A stretch of 64,000 nt of DNA from Pseudomonas baetica. GTDB lineage: Bacteria; Pseudomonadota; Gammaproteobacteria; Pseudomonadales; Pseudomonadaceae. The translations under genes and the position numbers were made by a program. Below, one piece after another: positions 51,656 to 61,524 of this stretch; positions within the stretch are counted from its first letter, which is position 1; the number at the start of each line of letters is the position of its first letter. The notes below the pieces were generated by a model, which was not told the origin of the DNA, made no database searches, and was given only the letters and a program-made list of their open reading frames with translations. The DNA lies in the NCBI RefSeq assembly GCF_002813455.1, contig NZ_PHHE01000001.1, positions 62,001 through 126,000 on the forward strand. The letters are read 5' to 3'.

Positions 51656-51784
51656 AATTGTGGTCAGGGATTTTGAATCCTTCTCTTTTAGCGATCAACA
51701 CTTTCGTCTGGTTTAACGCACGGCCAGTCTGATCACGGGTGAGTTGGTGGCCATTGAGTGAAGAGGGGGGCTTTATCGCAGACG

Positions 51785-51813
51785 AAAAAAAGGTCTTGCT
51801 AAGCAAAACCTTT
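51785..51813 (-). terminator. Terminator of the truncated tRNA-Leu gene
   Basis: AAAGGT (51789-51794) pairs with ACCTTT (51808-51813) around TTGC/GCAA. On the minus strand the stem ends in a run of T. It lies directly after the 3' end of the tRNA-Leu remnant and shows that this is the original chromosomal side. Confidence 0.75.
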
Positions 51814-51821
51814 CTTAATTT

Positions 51822-51841
51822 TGGTGCCCGAGGGAGACTCG
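51822..51841 (-). tRNA. 3' remnant of a tRNA-Leu gene (attachment-site core)
   Basis: The 20 bases read on the minus strand as CGAGTCTCCCTCGGGCACCA, the 3' end (part of the T arm, acceptor strand and CCA) of a leucine tRNA with the CCA encoded. The rest of the tRNA is absent: the IS3-family element begins at the next base. With the terminator on the other side, it fits an att site left by an island that inserted at the 3' end of tRNA-Leu. Confidence 0.7.
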
Positions 51842-51849
51842 TGTAGTGG

Positions 51850-53012
<1,163 letters not shown>

Positions 53013-53076
53013 CTGACACCTCGATCTGGCGAGCATTCTCGCCTAAATGGGTGTCCGGTTTCATTAGACCACTACA

Positions 53077-53964
53077 GATAGCACTCAAGCGACCGCTAAT
53101 TGCGAGAAGAAGCAACGGTTGGTTGATGAGATCGACCAACTGATCACCCGACGTGATAAATACCTGAGGACGGCTGAAGAGCAATACGCCGAGATTGCAC
53201 CGTTGGAAGCATTACTGGAGGGCGACGAAGAATTAGACGCGATTCGTCTGCGTGAAGTCCGCAGTGAGTACAACACGCTGAAAATTCCATACGACTCCAA
53301 TAAGCACCATGCCTGGATCTTAGATACTCAGATCACTCGTCGCGAGCAACTGCTCAATCACGAAACCTTGATGGCCGATTACACCGAATCGATGGCGAAC
53401 TGGAAAGCCGACGAGCAAGAGCTCAACGAAAAACGCGAGAGCCTCAGCACCCGTTTGGAGCAGATCCAGCAGCAAGCAGTGGAAGACTTGGCCAAAGCTC
53501 GGCAAGCCGAAACCGATGCAGCCACAGCCTACGCACAGTCAGTTGCCTGGGGCGACACTGAGGGCGAAAAGAACGCCAATACAGACGCGCAAAAGGCTGC
53601 GAAAAACCTTGCAACTGCCATCGAGCACAATCGTCGCCAGCACCTAATCATTACCGCGCTGGAGCAGGAACTGGTCATCGTCGACCAACACATTGCCGAG
53701 GCGCAAAGCGAACACCTCGCCATCCAAAGAACGGCCTTGTTGCTAGCCGAAAAGGTACTGGCAGAGCAGTGGAACGAAAAAGCTCAAGCACTAATGAATA
53801 TAGGCGCCAAGCTGTGGGCTACCCAACGTTTGCTGGGTGGCGACCAACTCAGCCTTAGAAGGTTGGTGCTGCCTAAAGAAGGTGAAGGCTTCGACACGTG
53901 GGGTAGTCGTGAACTCGCTGACCGCTCATACAAGTTCACCGTAGAAGACATCCTCTCGCTGTAA
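53077..53964 (+). pseudogene. Long coiled-coil protein, 5' end removed by the IS3-family element
   Basis: The family is not recognised. From the IS edge the frame is open and coding-like (DSTQATANCEKKQRLVDEID...) for 295 codons. The only start is an internal TTG at 53119, giving 281 residues. Almost the whole sequence is heptad-rich and charged (LITRRDKYLRTAEEQYAEIA, LNEKRESLSTRLEQIQQQAV, IITALEQELVIVDQHIAEAQ). The C terminus has a short globular-looking end (GEGFDTWGSRELADRSYKFT). Its N terminus is missing, so it is probably not functional, although a TTG-initiated protein cannot be excluded. Confidence 0.65.
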
Positions 53965-53980
53965 CGCAATGAGCCGCCTG

Positions 53981-54006
53981 AAACAGCCTGCGTACGCGGG
54001 CTGTTT
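53981..54006 (+). terminator. Hairpin after the coiled-coil gene
   Basis: AAACAGCC (53981-53988) pairs with GGCTGTTT (53999-54006), with GCG/CGC pairs possible in the loop. The run after it (ATAATTTC) is not a strong T tract, so termination may be partial. Confidence 0.55.
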
Positions 54007-54029
54007 ATAATTTCACCGGGACCAACACC

Positions 54030-54218
54030 ATGATTATTCAAATCCAAAGCAGCGCAAGCTGGAACGACACCTTGAAAGCGCGCAAGGAACACTTGACTGA
54101 CTTGCTGAAAATCGTCGACATCAAAACCGGAAAAATCACACCCGTCCAGACGCTCACTGTCACGCTGATCAAGGAAGAAATCAGCTATATTGAGAGTAAG
54201 TTGAAAGGTCGGCCATAA
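54030..54218 (+). CDS. Small protein of unknown function, 62 residues
   Basis: The product is a short helical protein (WNDTLKARKEHLTDLLKIVD, then VTLIKEEISYIESKLKGRP). No motif is recognised. A GGGACC-type site lies upstream. It sits between the coiled-coil gene and the silencer gene on the same strand. Confidence 0.5.
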   Translation: MIIQIQSSASWNDTLKARKEHLTDLLKIVDIKTGKITPVQTLTVTLIKEEISYIESKLKGRP

Positions 54219-54284
54219 TTATAAACTTGTAAGCTCTACCACCATTCAGATAATTATTTTCTTAGCGCACATCAGGAAGTCACA

Positions 54285-54650
54285 ATGTCTAAACTTGCCG
54301 AATACCGCCAGCTTGAAAAACACCTTGCCGAGCAGCTCCAAGCCCTGGAAGCTTTGAAGGGTGACAGTGATCTGAAGAAAGAAATCGAGTTCGAAACCAA
54401 GCTCCGTGGATTGCTAGGCCAGTATGGTTTCAGCCTGAAGCACATCATCAACCTCCTAGATCCGCAGAGCACCAAACTCGGTGTAGCTTCGACCGCTAAA
54501 AAAGACACTCGTAAGCCCCGAGCGCTCAAGACGTACAAAAACCCTCACACAGGCGAGGTTGTGGAAACGAAAGGAGGTAATCACAAGACACTGAAAGAGT
54601 GGAAAACCAACTACGGTTCCGAAGAGGTTGAAAGTTGGCTGAATAAATAA
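54285..54650 (+). CDS. MvaT/MvaU-family xenogeneic silencer (H-NS-like)
   Basis: The 121-residue protein fits the Pseudomonas MvaT family, which coats AT-rich foreign DNA. The N-terminal dimerisation helix is MSKLAEYRQLEKHLAEQLQA, with LKKEIEFETKLRGLLGQYG following. The C-terminal DNA-binding domain has TYKNPHTGEVVETKGGNHKT and LKEWKTNYGSEEVESWLNK, almost the family consensus. The middle linker differs from core MvaT. It is an island-borne copy next to AT-rich genes and is followed by a good terminator. Confidence 0.9.
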   Translation: MSKLAEYRQLEKHLAEQLQALEALKGDSDLKKEIEFETKLRGLLGQYGFSLKHIINLLDPQSTKLGVASTAKKDTRKPRALKTYKNPHTGEVVETKGGNHKTLKEWKTNYGSEEVESWLNK

Positions 54651-54662
54651 TGTAGCTTGCAT

Positions 54663-54686
54663 AAAAGGCCTCTGAGAGGTCTTTTT
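54663..54686 (+). terminator. Terminator of the silencer gene
   Basis: AAAAGGCCTC / GAGGTCTTTTT with a three-base loop and five T lies 13 bases after the mvaT-like stop. Confidence 0.9.
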
Positions 54687-54875
54687 CTTTATCCTGAGCT
54701 GCAATTGTCCTGCGAGCATCAACATTTCTTGTATTCTTAACTCGACGTGATCGAGGGTGTTCTAGGATTACCGTAGCCTCCTCGATGCGCCATGGGCGGA
54801 TGACAACAGCACCGCATAACTTGGTGCGAAGCAGAATTGCGCCACTCAACAATGCCAAATAAAGGGAATTTAATT

Positions 54876-56207
54876 ATGCACCTTATAATACCATCTTACG
54901 AACCCGCCGCTGGAGAAGGTTTCGGTAAGGATCTTTTCAACAGGAAGCCGTTCGCTACATCTCTTACTAATCTTGTCCGCAGAACAAATGATCCGCTTGT
55001 AATAAGCCTTAACGGTCATTGGGGCGAAGGAAAAACCACATTCGTCAAAGCCTGGCAAACGCTCTTGGACGAAAACAATGTGCCAAATATATATATAGAT
55101 GCTTTTGCTTCGGACTATGTAGACGATGCATTTATGGTGGTTGCTGGGGCGATTACCGACTATGTGCAGCAAAAAATACCAAAAGATAAAACCGAAGTTT
55201 TTTTAGATAAAGCCAAGCACGTTGGCGCACATCTCCTATCCTTAAGCACGAAAATTGGCATCAGAGCAGCAACGGCTGGCATAGTTAGCGGTGATGACTT
55301 CAAAGATTTAGACAAGGCAGTTGAGGGAGCGGGCGCCGACATTAGCAAAAGCGCTGAAGAATATATCAAACAAAAGCTAATTAATCACAAAAAAGAAAGC
55401 GCCTCAATAATACAATTCAAAAAATACCTCTCAACCATTCCAAACTTATTAAAACCCAAGACTGATCACTCTCTTACAATAATAATCGACGAACTCGATA
55501 GATGCCGCCCGTCATTCGCAGTTGAAATGCTCGAAAAAATCAAGCACCTATTCTCCGTAAACAACATTACATTTGTTTTAGTAATAAACAAAACTCAACT
55601 ACAAGAATCTATCCGCGCTACCTATGGTACGAATATCGATGCACACACGTACTTGCAGAAGTTTTTAACCATTGAGGCAGATATACCTCTAAAGGGTCTT
55701 AGCGAGAAAAGTACAGTCTCGATCTATTGTGAATACCTAGCCGAAGCTCACGACCTAGATGATAAAGAGGATGTACAGGTGCTAATGGCAGCCTTGGGAG
55801 ACCAGTTGGGAATGACGCTAAGGCAAATGGAGCGTGCGTTCAGCATTTACGCTCTTACATCATTGTCGGGACGTATGCCAAGAGACGAGTCCATAGGTCT
55901 CTTCGTAGTACTATGCGTTATTAAAGTAACACATCCAGATATTTTCTTCAGAATAAAGAATGATACGATCACGTACTCTGAAATTTATAAAACACTAAAC
56001 TATATTGAATCAGGCGACAAAGAATACCCTCACGAGCTAAATTTCAGCTTAAAATGGCTAAAAGCCCTCATAATAAGCAACGATGAATACGTAAAACTAC
56101 CTGAAGACGACTATTCGAAGCAGTTATTTTCCAGAGGACATAGGCGCAACAGGAAAAAAATGGTAGAGGACGCAACAAACAGAATCTCCACCTTCAATAT
56201 ATCCTAA
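54876..56207 (+). CDS. KAP-family P-loop NTPase
   Basis: The 443-residue protein has Walker A GHWGEGKTT at residues 47-55 and a Walker B of KAP type (LTIIIDELDRCRPSFAVEML), followed by FVLVINKTQLQESIRATYG. KAP NTPases include the F-plasmid phage-exclusion protein PifA and appear in several defence systems. No membrane segment is evident. The ATG at 54876 is chosen because GGGA lies eight bases upstream; two earlier in-frame codons lack a site. The gene is AT-rich, unlike the core genome, and convergent with the cyclase-like gene. Confidence 0.85.
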   Translation: MHLIIPSYEPAAGEGFGKDLFNRKPFATSLTNLVRRTNDPLVISLNGHWGEGKTTFVKAWQTLLDENNVPNIYIDAFASDYVDDAFMVVAGAITDYVQQKIPKDKTEVFLDKAKHVGAHLLSLSTKIGIRAATAGIVSGDDFKDLDKAVEGAGADISKSAEEYIKQKLINHKKESASIIQFKKYLSTIPNLLKPKTDHSLTIIIDELDRCRPSFAVEMLEKIKHLFSVNNITFVLVINKTQLQESIRATYGTNIDAHTYLQKFLTIEADIPLKGLSEKSTVSIYCEYLAEAHDLDDKEDVQVLMAALGDQLGMTLRQMERAFSIYALTSLSGRMPRDESIGLFVVLCVIKVTHPDIFFRIKNDTITYSEIYKTLNYIESGDKEYPHELNFSLKWLKALIISNDEYVKLPEDDYSKQLFSRGHRRNRKKMVEDATNRISTFNIS

Positions 56208-56247
56208 CAACTCATTTAAGCTCATTGGATACATGCACAACATATAA

Positions 56248-56280
56248 CTGAAAGCGTCGCTCACTAGCGACTGCTTTCAG
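56248..56280. terminator. Hairpin between two convergent island genes
   Basis: CTGAAAGC-N-TCGC pairs with GCGA-NN-GCTTTCAG around a short loop (56248-56280). No T run follows on either strand, so it may act as a weak bidirectional terminator or an RNA-stabilising structure. Confidence 0.5.
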
Positions 56281-56351
56281 CCAAAAAATGTCGATATCAA
56301 CCAGCACTCGAATCATAAATGTCCAAAAAATCGCAAAAAAAACCCGTAAAA

Positions 56352-57317
56352 TCATTCATCCAAACTGGATTTAAAACCTAGCGCTCTCTTCTCCAACCAA
56401 TGAGCAAGTATATCTTTTTGTTTGCCATTAACAAAAAACCTATCAATATCCTTCAACCTTAATTCGAGTACCTCCTCATAAATCACTGGACAACGCTTAT
56501 TACCGCCATTAGAGAGCGACATATACTCCTCCCCCTTTATTATATAATTACCATTACCAATAAAATCGGAAGTTACATTGGACACGGAATCAATACTGCA
56601 GGCGAGTTGAATCCTCCCTTGAAGACTCGCCTCATTCCAGTTGAAACGCGGAGAGTATTGAAGTTTAGTTAATAGCGTGACAATCAATTTAGCCGCAGAA
56701 TGTTGATCCTCTTGCCAATCCCCAGTACTTCCAGCTGTTTTATACCAACAAAACTCTTTAACCAGCGAACCGTTAAGCGGATTTCTTAACACATCCACCG
56801 CGCCATGTTTGAAAGGACTATTAAGCAAGGTTAGCGATTTTTCGTAAATAATATCGTCAATGAATACCCTGCATCCTTTTCCAGACTTCTCTAGACCCAC
56901 CGCTCGAGTTACTGCGCTTCCCAAAACAAAATGCCCAATTGACCGATTGACTTTACTTGGTTCAACAATCTCACCGTAAGCGATACCTCCCCTAGACAAT
57001 AGTCCTACACCGACAGAGTCCCACATGAAGGACCGAGCAGCATCCAAGACAGCTACTACATTCTCTGACCAAATATATGCACAGTCGGAAAGTTGAGCGA
57101 CTTTTAAATCTTTGTGAGAGCCGGCAATAGACGTCAAGCAAGACCTAAACTGTGTGAGTAGCTGACCGCAAAACAAATTGGCGGTAGAACTCGGAGAAGA
57201 TGAAACCCCCCACACCTTAAAATCGTGCTCGCTTAGAGCTACCTGATTTTGAGTTAAAGCGCCAACCCCTAGCATGTCTACAAAAAAACCGCCCCCTGAT
57301 ATTGCCTCATATTGCAC
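56352..57317 (-). CDS. Protein with a class III nucleotide-cyclase-like pattern
   Basis: The 321-residue product shows in order FFVDMLGVGALTQ (D14), VAQLSDCAYIWSENV (D78), LLSRGGIAYGEIV and GSAVTRAVGLEKSGKGCRVF. This order resembles class III cyclase homology domains, where two aspartates bind metal, and cyclases of antiphage signalling. Whether it makes a cyclic nucleotide is inference. The start is uncertain: a GTG at 57317 has GGAGGA touching it, while an ATG at 57310 with ideal spacing is in another frame (see findings). The gene is 86 bases after ietS on the same strand, so co-transcription is likely. Confidence 0.6.
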   Translation of the reverse strand: MQYEAISGGGFFVDMLGVGALTQNQVALSEHDFKVWGVSSSPSSTANLFCGQLLTQFRSCLTSIAGSHKDLKVAQLSDCAYIWSENVVAVLDAARSFMWDSVGVGLLSRGGIAYGEIVEPSKVNRSIGHFVLGSAVTRAVGLEKSGKGCRVFIDDIIYEKSLTLLNSPFKHGAVDVLRNPLNGSLVKEFCWYKTAGSTGDWQEDQHSAAKLIVTLLTKLQYSPRFNWNEASLQGRIQLACSIDSVSNVTSDFIGNGNYIIKGEEYMSLSNGGNKRCPVIYEEVLELRLKDIDRFFVNGKQKDILAHWLEKRALGFKSSLDE

Positions 57318-57403
57318 TCCTCCGGCGCATCTATACCTAATGAAAGACTAACCAATGACAACTCCGTTGTCGTTGCAAATCAGCACAGTCGTTCATGAGC
57401 GGA

Positions 57404-59920
57404 TTAGTTGGTCTGGATTGATATATCCGTATCCACCGTTGAAGTTATAATGCTCGCGATCTCAGTATATAGATCCACATCCTCTTCATCAGAGGATATA
57501 GAAACGACCAAGCTATAGCGCGCTTGTGAATTTGACTTCCCTAAGTGCGGGCGATATTTCCACCAACCGGATACCGGAGAAATTGCAATTTTGTCTCGCG
57601 ATGCTAATTCAATAGCTGGACCTATCCAGACATCACAGTGTATTGATCCAGCAGAAATGCTTTTTGGCCCAAATACCCATCTATTATCCGCCTCTGTTTG
57701 TGGAGGCCTCTCCGCCAATGAATCAAGCTTATTAATTCGATGCCGAAAAGCTGGTTCAGTCTCATCTTTTTTCTTAAGATCGAATCGAAGCCCAAAGGAC
57801 TGGTATCGTGCTGGATTTACCTGAGCCATCTCGCCAGGGCTAGGTTCGACGAAGTATGAAAGAGTAACCTTCAGCCGTACTGTTCGATTCTCAAGACGCT
57901 CCAGCTCAATTCTAGGCCATGGTAAATTGTAGTAGTGAATCTCTTTAAAATGCGCGCCCCCAACTTCTCGACCTTTTTCGTTTAGATCTCTCGCAAACGG
58001 TTGAATCTTCGTCTCAGCAATCAGCGCCAAATCATTTTGGGCAGACGCTAAAGCACGAGAAAGAAGAGGCACCCCGTATCCGAAGTGGCGTGCGAGTGAG
58101 ATCCGCTGGCTTTTATTTTTATTTTTTCGAAGTTTCTCCGTCATGACGGGTGTCCACTGAGCACTGTGGATCATGAGCGCACGAACCGTTTCCGGCCACA
58201 TTTTTGGATACTCCGCCATAATTGCTGCAGCCATTCCGGCTGCTTGCGCTGTAGAGGAGCTAGTCGCCCAAAACTCTTCAAAAGGCCTATCAGTGAAATC
58301 CTTACCAGTTGTTAACACTGATAATATCGGGACACCTGATATGATTTGCGTTGCATCAGGGCTAATTGCCTTATTACCAGCTTCAAACACGATCTCGGGT
58401 TTGATCGGCGTCAGGGAGTGCTCCCAGTCTATGGATGCACGACTGTAAGGACTGTGATCGCCAGCACCTGCTGCTACAGACCAACCTTCATAACCTGGTT
58501 GATCTTGGATATCTATCTTGTCGGTAAAACCACCTACTGCAATAGCGTTCCAAGACTGTGCCGGATCTTCGATAGGAAAATCATACAGATCTGCTACATC
58601 TTCAGGATTCGTAGAGTCAGGAATATTTCCCGCTGAAACGATAAAAAGTCGGCGCGGACCACTCTCCCCGCTTTCACCAATATCACCTGTCATTGATCCG
58701 CTACAGATCTGATCTATGGCAGAGCTCCAGGTCGTAGGTCGCTCTCCTGAGACATCTTGGTTGGATACAGCCATGCAAAATACACGGTTTCGAAGTGGCT
58801 CATTAGTCTCTGCCAAGCTCACCGCTGACTGGGTGATATATCCATAGCTTGAGGGTTCATTTCTATCCCAGCCCACCGGCGGGAGGAATTTAATTGACTC
58901 CAGCTTTGCGGATAGATCAATTACTCTGTCCTCCGCAAGAATATAAGTGAGATCCCCGTATAAGGCGACCCCCGCCATGTTGGTTCCATGGCCATCGTGA
59001 TCGAACACCCCCCACTCTGCCCTAATTGCTTGGCAGTCTTCAGGAGCTAAAGCTGGCTGTATCAAGGGGTGAGTATAGTTGACGCCATGATCTAGCACGC
59101 AAATGGCCGGACTCTCCGCTCTAGGGGGAATCAGTCTACTCACGAGATCAAGAGTCCACTCGGACTTCTCTCTAGAAGTTAAACGTGTAAAGAAATAAGG
59201 GTTATCACTTGCCTTTCGTAGCTCTTCTACGCCGTCAGAATTTGCAACAAGAATAGATACCTCAAGAGTATTAGCGTAAATCAACACTACTTCTGTATCC
59301 GGAAAACTTAGAGAATTCTCGCTGACGCGAAGCTTTAGATTTTTAGCTATACGCCGAACTTGGTCAGCTCTCGATGATACACACCAACATTCCCACCACA
59401 GCGTCGCTGATAAACCTTCCGGGAAAGGTCGAGAGTCCGTCCAAAGAGTTTGAATATCTCCCAACGTAAAATTTTCTATAGGGGAGAATTTAAGATCATT
59501 TTTTGGCTTTCCAGAATCTGTTCTCTCCTCGGCGTATTCCTGCAACTTCAGTTCCAGAAAATCCATAGCATGGTGAGGAACGTAGAGCGCTCCGAGAGTC
59601 GAACCGTCTTCGAGAATGCGAAGCGCTGACAGTCGAATATTTTGCGTTTTCCAGTTTAGGTCAGGAACCGGCGAGTCCGCTTCAAGTTCCACTTCCAAGT
59701 AACACGCTTGAGGAGACTCGCTGATGTCATCTGCAAAGTAACCATTCTGCCCACTCCGTGCTGCAGAAAATGCAAGTGAAAGCTTTTCGCGGAGACGAGT
59801 GCCATGTCCCTCTTCCCTGATATTCACTACACTGCTTAGATCACGATCACGGCGCTGGTAAGGTCGATCAACCTTGTATCGATCAACTCTAAAATGTGGA
59901 AGCTCGTAGGTGGACGCCAT
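57404..59920 (-). CDS. IetS-like subtilisin-type serine protease (S8)
   Basis: The 838-residue cytoplasmic protein has the S8 triad D277 (ICVLDHGVNYTHP), H311 (DHDGHGTNMAGV) and S554 (WATSSSTAQAAGMAA), plus the oxyanion Asn432 (SAGN). No signal peptide is seen. A region of about 265 residues precedes the protease, and about 260 follow. The pairing with the AAA+ ATPase upstream (42 bases) matches ietA-ietS, known as a plasmid incompatibility toxin-antitoxin-like pair and catalogued as the Iet antiphage system. The substrate is unknown. Confidence 0.85.
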   Translation of the reverse strand: MASTYELPHFRVDRYKVDRPYQRRDRDLSSVVNIREEGHGTRLREKLSLAFSAARSGQNGYFADDISESPQACYLEVELEADSPVPDLNWKTQNIRLSALRILEDGSTLGALYVPHHAMDFLELKLQEYAEERTDSGKPKNDLKFSPIENFTLGDIQTLWTDSRPFPEGLSATLWWECWCVSSRADQVRRIAKNLKLRVSENSLSFPDTEVVLIYANTLEVSILVANSDGVEELRKASDNPYFFTRLTSREKSEWTLDLVSRLIPPRAESPAICVLDHGVNYTHPLIQPALAPEDCQAIRAEWGVFDHDGHGTNMAGVALYGDLTYILAEDRVIDLSAKLESIKFLPPVGWDRNEPSSYGYITQSAVSLAETNEPLRNRVFCMAVSNQDVSGERPTTWSSAIDQICSGSMTGDIGESGESGPRRLFIVSAGNIPDSTNPEDVADLYDFPIEDPAQSWNAIAVGGFTDKIDIQDQPGYEGWSVAAGAGDHSPYSRASIDWEHSLTPIKPEIVFEAGNKAISPDATQIISGVPILSVLTTGKDFTDRPFEEFWATSSSTAQAAGMAAAIMAEYPKMWPETVRALMIHSAQWTPVMTEKLRKNKNKSQRISLARHFGYGVPLLSRALASAQNDLALIAETKIQPFARDLNEKGREVGGAHFKEIHYYNLPWPRIELERLENRTVRLKVTLSYFVEPSPGEMAQVNPARYQSFGLRFDLKKKDETEPAFRHRINKLDSLAERPPQTEADNRWVFGPKSISAGSIHCDVWIGPAIELASRDKIAISPVSGWWKYRPHLGKSNSQARYSLVVSISSDEEDVDLYTEIASIITSTVDTDISIQTN

Positions 59921-59962
59921 ACCGGATATTTCCCTAATCCAAGGCTTTTTATTCTGAGCAAC

Positions 59963-60988
59963 CTAGCCAAGGGTAAGTCCGGACATGGTTTCTTTCAGAC
60001 TGTGGCGCTCTTTCAACGCATTAACTATTGCTTCAGTCGATGCATGTTTCTCTTCCAAGAGTATGACATCTTTGATTATCTCGGAGGCAGCCCTAGTGAT
60101 CTCCGCCTGACTGAGCCCCTTCGCAGCAGCTACAAGTTTCGCCCACGGCACTCTACTTGGTAAATAGCTGTGTATTCGCATTTCCAGTATTTCTTTAATA
60201 CCATTTGCGTCAGGAAGAGAATACTCAACTATGTCATCAAATCGCCGAAATAAAGCACGATCAAGAAGCTCAGGATGGTTGGTGGTCGCTAGAACGAGGC
60301 TGTCCGTACTATTCGCCTCCTCAAGGAACTGGAGGAAGGAGTTAAGCACACGGCGCATTTCACCAACATCGTTGTCGGCGTTTCGGCGCCCCCCAATTGC
60401 ATCAAACTCATCAAAAAGATATACGGCTCTAACAGAGGCTATTTGATCAAAAATCAGACGCAGCTTAGATGCTGTTTCTCCCATAAAGCGTGTCATCAAA
60501 GCGTCTAGACGTATGGTAAAAAGTGGGAGTCGCAATTCACCTGCCAAGATCGAAGCAGTAAGTGTCTTTCCGGAACCTGGAGGCCCCACTAGCAACAACT
60601 TGGAGCTAGGAGCTAGGCCGTGGCTGCGCAATTTATCTCGCTGACGCTGCTGATGAATCAGACGGGTAAGGCGCTCTTGTTTCGGACGGTCAAGAATCAA
60701 ATCTCGCAGTTGAGACTTCGGATAACTGACCGACAGCAGAGCCTCCAGCTCACCACGTGGCTTGGAGATTGGGATCGCAACCTGCTGGTTCGGTCCAGGC
60801 TTTTGCGCCTTGGTGAGGGGATCGCGCTTTCTAGCTGAATCAACAAGCGCTTTAAGCTCATCGGCAGTATCGCGTCGGCCTCTACGCGCCTCTGCTGCAG
60901 CAACCTGTAGAGCGATAGAGAGAAACTGTTCCTCATCACCTTGGTTGTGACTACTCAGCAGAGCAATGATTTGTTGGGCCGTAGCCAT
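59963..60988 (-). CDS. IetA-like AAA+ ATPase
   Basis: The 341-residue protein has an N-terminal helical region (about 1-120) and one AAA+ domain: Walker A GPPGSGKT at 135-142, Walker B with D193-E194 (VYLFDEFDAIGG), sensor 1 (LVLATTNHPELL) and the arginine region (RALFRRFDDIVEY). The C-terminal helical lid follows. It is the first gene of the ietA-ietS-cyclase-like unit and is predicted to control or activate the protease, as proposed for IetA. The ATG at 60988 gives MATAQQIIALLSSH. Confidence 0.85.
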   Translation of the reverse strand: MATAQQIIALLSSHNQGDEEQFLSIALQVAAAEARRGRRDTADELKALVDSARKRDPLTKAQKPGPNQQVAIPISKPRGELEALLSVSYPKSQLRDLILDRPKQERLTRLIHQQRQRDKLRSHGLAPSSKLLLVGPPGSGKTLTASILAGELRLPLFTIRLDALMTRFMGETASKLRLIFDQIASVRAVYLFDEFDAIGGRRNADNDVGEMRRVLNSFLQFLEEANSTDSLVLATTNHPELLDRALFRRFDDIVEYSLPDANGIKEILEMRIHSYLPSRVPWAKLVAAAKGLSQAEITRAASEIIKDVILLEEKHASTEAIVNALKERHSLKETMSGLTLG

Positions 60989-61206
60989 CGCCGTCCATGT
61001 CCTATCAATGGGTCGTAGGGTTAGCTACCCAGTTTAGTCGATCACCTGGCTAGAGCCTACACACGGCCATCCGATTTATTTAAGAGCTTAGGAACGCTGC
61101 CACGCGGTAAGCGGCCAGCGAACACACCTTCAGAAATCCGGAATTAAGGGCGATGGTGTCCGCCTATTTTTAAGCGGACGCGATCACCCTTATCGCCAGG
61201 ATTTCC

Positions 61207-61524
61207 ATGCGCCAACGAAGCTCCTATCCCAAACCCTTCAAGGCCCAGGTTGTGCAGGAATGCCTGAAACCCGGTGCCTCAGTTTCCAGCGTCGCCATCA
61301 GCCACGGCATCAATGCCAACGTGATTCGCAAGTGGCTGCCGATTTACCGTGATAAACCTGTCGCGCCACTTCCCGCGTTTGTACCGCTGCAACCAATGCC
61401 TAAACGGCACGCTGATGAAGCGGTGGTGATCGCACTGCCGCTGGGCGACAAAGCCATCACGGTCAAATGGCCCATCACCGACCCGGACGGCTGCGCACGT
61501 TTTATCCGCAGCCTCTCGCAATGA
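61207..61524 (+). CDS. IS66-family TnpA (OrfA)
   Basis: The 105-residue accessory protein has an N-terminal helix-turn-helix (SYPKPFKAQVVQECLKPGAS, ISHGINANVIRKWLPIYRD), usual in IS66 OrfA. It overlaps tnpB by four bases (ATGA). Confidence 0.9.
   Translation: MRQRSSYPKPFKAQVVQECLKPGASVSSVAISHGINANVIRKWLPIYRDKPVAPLPAFVPLQPMPKRHADEAVVIALPLGDKAITVKWPITDPDGCARFIRSLSQ

Noticed and set aside
51522..51820. Minus-strand open frame over the DUF7079-like gene and the tRNA terminator
   Set aside because: It crosses a terminator and the opposite-strand gene, and has no start signal.
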